Assembly: GCA_963742875.1 (NCBI GenBank)
Contig: CAVUNO010000015.1
Span: forward strand, 248,001 to 312,000
From: Bog-532 sp963742875
Lineage (GTDB): Bacteria > Actinomycetota > Actinomycetes > Streptosporangiales > Streptosporangiaceae
Direction: 5' to 3'
Length of the DNA stretch: 64,000 bases
Below are positions 61,488 through 64,000 of the stretch, piece by piece (the first letter of the stretch is position 1; each line of letters begins with the position of its first letter). The notes under the pieces are model-generated. The model saw only the letters and a list, made by a program, of their open reading frames with translations, searched no databases and was not told the DNA's origin. The position numbers and the translations under genes were made by a program.

Positions 61488-63821
61488 TCAGTCCGCTAGG
61501 TGGAAGGGCACGCTGGTGACGACCACCCGCGGCAGGGACTGCAGGACGGGCTGCAGCCTCTCGGTGACGTGCTCGTGCAAGATGCGGTGCCACCAGTGCC
61601 GGTCCACGAGCTCCGGGATGGCGACGGTCAGTGTGAGGTCTGGCCGTTGCTCGTGCAGGGTCCAGAGGTAGTTGACCAGTGGGGCGATCACGGCGCGGTG
61701 CGGCGAGACGATGACCTCGAGCGGCAGGTGGTCTCCCCATGCCCGCCAGTAGCCAAGAAACCGGTCAGCCTCCTCGGCGGTGGGGCTGATGTGCAGCGCG
61801 AACGCGGGCTGGCCGAGTGCGGCAGCGTACGCTAGCGCCTGGAGGCCGGCCCGGTCCATGACCTCCACCGGGACGATGGTGAGGGCGTTGATCTGCCCGG
61901 GCTGCTCGGCGCCCTCGGCCTCGGAGCCGGGCGCGGCGGCGCCCTCGGGCCCGCGCGCGGGTCGGCTCGACGGTGGCCGCGGAGCGAACTTCGCGGGCAG
62001 CGCGGCGAGGGTAGCGGCTTCCTCAGCGCGAAGGGCTAGCTGCTGTCCGGTCCGGACGTAGTACCGCCGGGTGCGCAGCGCGGTCACGGTGATCGCTCCG
62101 ATGAGGACGATGGCGACCCAGGCTCCGGCGGTGAACTTGGTGACGCCCTCGATGACGAACACGATGCCCGACAGCACCGCGCCGGTGGCGTTGAAGGCCA
62201 GGCTGCGGCGCCAGTGCGGCTGGTCGCGGTGGCGCCGCCAGTGCATGATCATGCCGGTCTGCGACAGGGTGAACGCGAGGAAGACCCCGACGGCGTAAAG
62301 CGGTAGCAGGGATTCGGTGTTGCCGCGGAATACGATGTAGATGGCAGCTGAGGTGACCGACAGCAGCAGGATGCCGTTGCAGAAGGTGAGGCGGTCGCCG
62401 ATGCGCAGGAATGAGCGCGGCGCCTGCCGGTCACGGGCCATCAGGAACAGCACCCGCGGGAAGTCGTTGTATGAGGTGTTGGCCGCCATCAGCAGCACCG
62501 CCGCGGTGGCCGCCTGGATGAAGATATAGGCCGGCCCGTCGCCGAAGCTGAGGTGTGCTAGCTGGGACAGTATGGTCTGGCTGGCCACGGGCACGATCCC
62601 GGCGAGCCGGGTGATCACCAGGACGCCTGCGAACATCGCGATGAGCAGCCCGATCATCCAGCTCAGCGTGATCCGGGCGTTGCGCCACTCCACCGGCTTG
62701 AACGACGGCACGGCGTTGGAGATGGCCTCGATGCCGGTCATGGCCGTGGAGCCGGCCGCGAACGCGCGCAGCACCACCAGCATGGTAACGGCTTGCACGA
62801 TGGCCAGGTGGTGGACCGGGGCGGGGTGGAACCCACGGCCTGCGGCGTGCACCAGCCCCGCGACCACCAGGGCGGCGATCGCCGCGATGAAGGCGTACGT
62901 CGGCACGGCGAACATAGCCCCCGCCTGACGTACCCCGCGCAGGTTCCCGGCCAGCAGGATCACGATCACGCCAACGCCGATCCATACGGTCGCTGGCTGC
63001 ATCGACGGGTACGCCGAGGTGATGGCCGCCACGCCGGAGGCGATCGAGACTGCGACGGTCATGATGTAGTCGATTAGCAGGCCTGCGGCGGCCATCAGGC
63101 CGGGGACGCGCCCGAGTTCCTCGCTCGCGACGATGTAGGACCCTCCGCCTTGCGGGTAGGCCCGGATTGTCTGGCGGTAGGAGACCCCGACTGCCAGCAT
63201 CAGGAACATGATCGCCGCGCCGACGGGCAGCGAGTACGACAAGCCGGGCAGGCCGGCCAGGACCAGGACGGCCAGCATCGCCTGGGGCCCGTAGGCGACC
63301 GAGGACAGCGCGTCCGCCGACAGCACGGGTAGCGCCACGAGCTTGCGCATCCGCTCCACCGCGATCGCGCTGGCGTCCAGCGGTGGGCCGAAGACCAGCC
63401 GCTTCAGGCCCTGGCCGGCCCGGCCCAGCGGCGTGGGCGGCGTCTCGGAAACGCTCGTAGTCTGGATCGGCGGCAGCTGCCCGTCTTGTCCCGCGACGGG
63501 CACGAACCGGGTGAACAGGCCCGGGCGGACCTCGCTGGCCTCGGGGTATTCGCCCAGGGACGGGTCGACCGGCAGCGCCTGCCGCCACACTTGCGGGTCA
63601 GCGGACACCCGGTCCCACTCGCGCCCGACCTCGCGCAAGGCGGCGAGCTGACCCTCGTCAAGCGCCGGAATCAGCGCGTCGGGCCGCGGCGTACCAACAT
63701 GGTCCTGACCGCCGCCCGACGGACTGTCCCCGCCAGCGTTCTGCCGTGCCTGTCCCGCTCCCGGCCGCCCGCGATGAGCCGTGCCGCCGCTACCCGGTTC
63801 GCGCTGGCCGTCTTCAGACAT
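61488..63821 (-). CDS. KimA-like APC-family permease (K+ or amino-acid transporter)
   Basis: 777 residues. A 150-residue hydrophilic N-terminus precedes the APC core: 'KLVALPVLSADALSSVAYGP' (TM1), 'IMFLMLAVGVSYRQTIRAYP' then 'QGGGSYIVASEELGRVPGLM', 'AFAAGSTAMTGIEAISNAVP' and 'AANTSYNDFPRVLFLMARDR' (the 'ANTSYNDFPR' block is typical of YdaO/KimA). A C-terminal cytoplasmic domain of about 190 residues follows, ending 'LPRVVVTSVPFHLAD'. KimA is a high-affinity K+/H+ symporter controlled by c-di-AMP. ATG at 63821 with AGAGGA upstream. Confidence 0.85.
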   Translation of the reverse strand: MSEDGQREPGSGGTAHRGRPGAGQARQNAGGDSPSGGGQDHVGTPRPDALIPALDEGQLAALREVGREWDRVSADPQVWRQALPVDPSLGEYPEASEVRPGLFTRFVPVAGQDGQLPPIQTTSVSETPPTPLGRAGQGLKRLVFGPPLDASAIAVERMRKLVALPVLSADALSSVAYGPQAMLAVLVLAGLPGLSYSLPVGAAIMFLMLAVGVSYRQTIRAYPQGGGSYIVASEELGRVPGLMAAAGLLIDYIMTVAVSIASGVAAITSAYPSMQPATVWIGVGVIVILLAGNLRGVRQAGAMFAVPTYAFIAAIAALVVAGLVHAAGRGFHPAPVHHLAIVQAVTMLVVLRAFAAGSTAMTGIEAISNAVPSFKPVEWRNARITLSWMIGLLIAMFAGVLVITRLAGIVPVASQTILSQLAHLSFGDGPAYIFIQAATAAVLLMAANTSYNDFPRVLFLMARDRQAPRSFLRIGDRLTFCNGILLLSVTSAAIYIVFRGNTESLLPLYAVGVFLAFTLSQTGMIMHWRRHRDQPHWRRSLAFNATGAVLSGIVFVIEGVTKFTAGAWVAIVLIGAITVTALRTRRYYVRTGQQLALRAEEAATLAALPAKFAPRPPSSRPARGPEGAAAPGSEAEGAEQPGQINALTIVPVEVMDRAGLQALAYAAALGQPAFALHISPTAEEADRFLGYWRAWGDHLPLEVIVSPHRAVIAPLVNYLWTLHEQRPDLTLTVAIPELVDRHWWHRILHEHVTERLQPVLQSLPRVVVTSVPFHLAD

Positions 63822-64000
63822 ACCTAGCCATCCTCTTACAATCGGCCGGTCGGAGGCCGTTCGCGCTGCCCGTGGGTGACCGTTGGTCACCGCAGTTTCC
63901 GGCCTGTTCTGGTACGGATGCGGCACGCCGCCTGGATGCAAAACTACCGGCGGGTGCGACGGCGGGTCCGGCCTGGGCAGCTCAGTTCCCCAGTGCCGGC
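63822..64000. other. Upstream region of the KimA-like gene
   Basis: 179 bp to the window edge with no gene. It contains one palindrome (63875-63891). I looked for a ydaO/c-di-AMP riboswitch and did not find its conserved blocks. Confidence 0.4.
63875..63891. promoter_or_regulatory. Palindromic putative operator
   Basis: ggtgacc-gtt-ggtcacc, a perfect 7-bp inverted repeat with a 3-nt centre, 54 bp upstream of the ATG of the KimA-like gene. The regulator is unknown. Confidence 0.35.

Noticed and set aside
63822..64000. c-di-AMP (ydaO) riboswitch before the KimA-like gene
   Set aside because: The conserved riboswitch blocks are not visible; only a short palindrome is present.

Overview
This window comes from a very high-GC actinobacterium. 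The support is strong GC bias at third codon positions, frequent GTG starts, F420-type luciferase-like oxidoreductases, class II DAHP synthase, GuaB1, DUF4193/DUF3710/DUF3093/DUF4235 proteins, and a ferrochelatase with a C-terminal Cys cluster. The block at 6.3-15.6 kb (RNA methyltransferase, two TrkA proteins, OB-fold protein, DUF3710, dUTPase, DUF3093, DUF4193, SuhB-type phosphatase) follows the order I recall for the Rv2689c-Rv2701c region of Mycobacterium tuberculosis, minus some members. AI-2E and DUF4235 genes are interspersed. Beyond Actinomycetes, with a non-mycobacterial, Streptosporangiales-like flavour, I cannot place it further.

Layout. 0-6.2 kb: two F420-type oxidoreductases, a PEP-mutase-family enzyme and a huge repeat-rich protein whose conserved C-terminus lies in another frame. 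6.3-16.7 kb: the conserved K+/dUTPase/haem housekeeping block. 16.8-24.2 kb: lytic transglycosylase, DUF2079 membrane protein, TetR regulator, GuaB1, hydrolase and a secreted pentapeptide-repeat protein. 24.3-33 kb: ammonium transporter with a GlnR-like box, LON-domain protein, transglutaminase-like protein, RCK-channel-RCK protein and a LAL-type LuxR regulator. 33-36.2 kb: a flavin disulfide reductase followed by a decaying zone (VOC and peroxiredoxin remnants, small proteins). 36.2-45.9 kb: CorA, HprK-like P-loop kinase, DAHP synthase, membrane proteins, and an acyl-CoA dehydrogenase pair with an SDR, followed by a fragment of a GlcD-type oxidase. 46-53.2 kb: a second DUF2079 protein, a three-gene ABC exporter, GtrA, a GT51 transglycosylase and an RsbW-like kinase. 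53.2-61.4 kb: a degraded island. 61.5-64 kb: a KimA-like potassium/amino-acid permease.

The island is the most unusual part. It holds a TnpB fragment, an ISKra4-type element with recognisable terminal inverted repeats, and a gene cut off at the edge of that element. Next comes a second inverted-repeat-bounded unit of about 3.1 kb. It carries a frameshifted DUF6788 gene, a tyrosine-recombinase-fold protein lacking the usual catalytic residues, and a DDE transposase translationally coupled to it. Beyond that lie the 3' part of a tRNA-Lys(CTT), which looks like a used attachment site, and a frameshifted fragment resembling the C-terminal PIWI domain of a prokaryotic Argonaute.

A second theme is repeated growth of short tandem repeats with periods that are multiples of three, usually 15 nt. 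They occur inside several genes and in one intergenic stretch. In the 0.9-4.1 kb gene this repeat tract carries the frameshifts.
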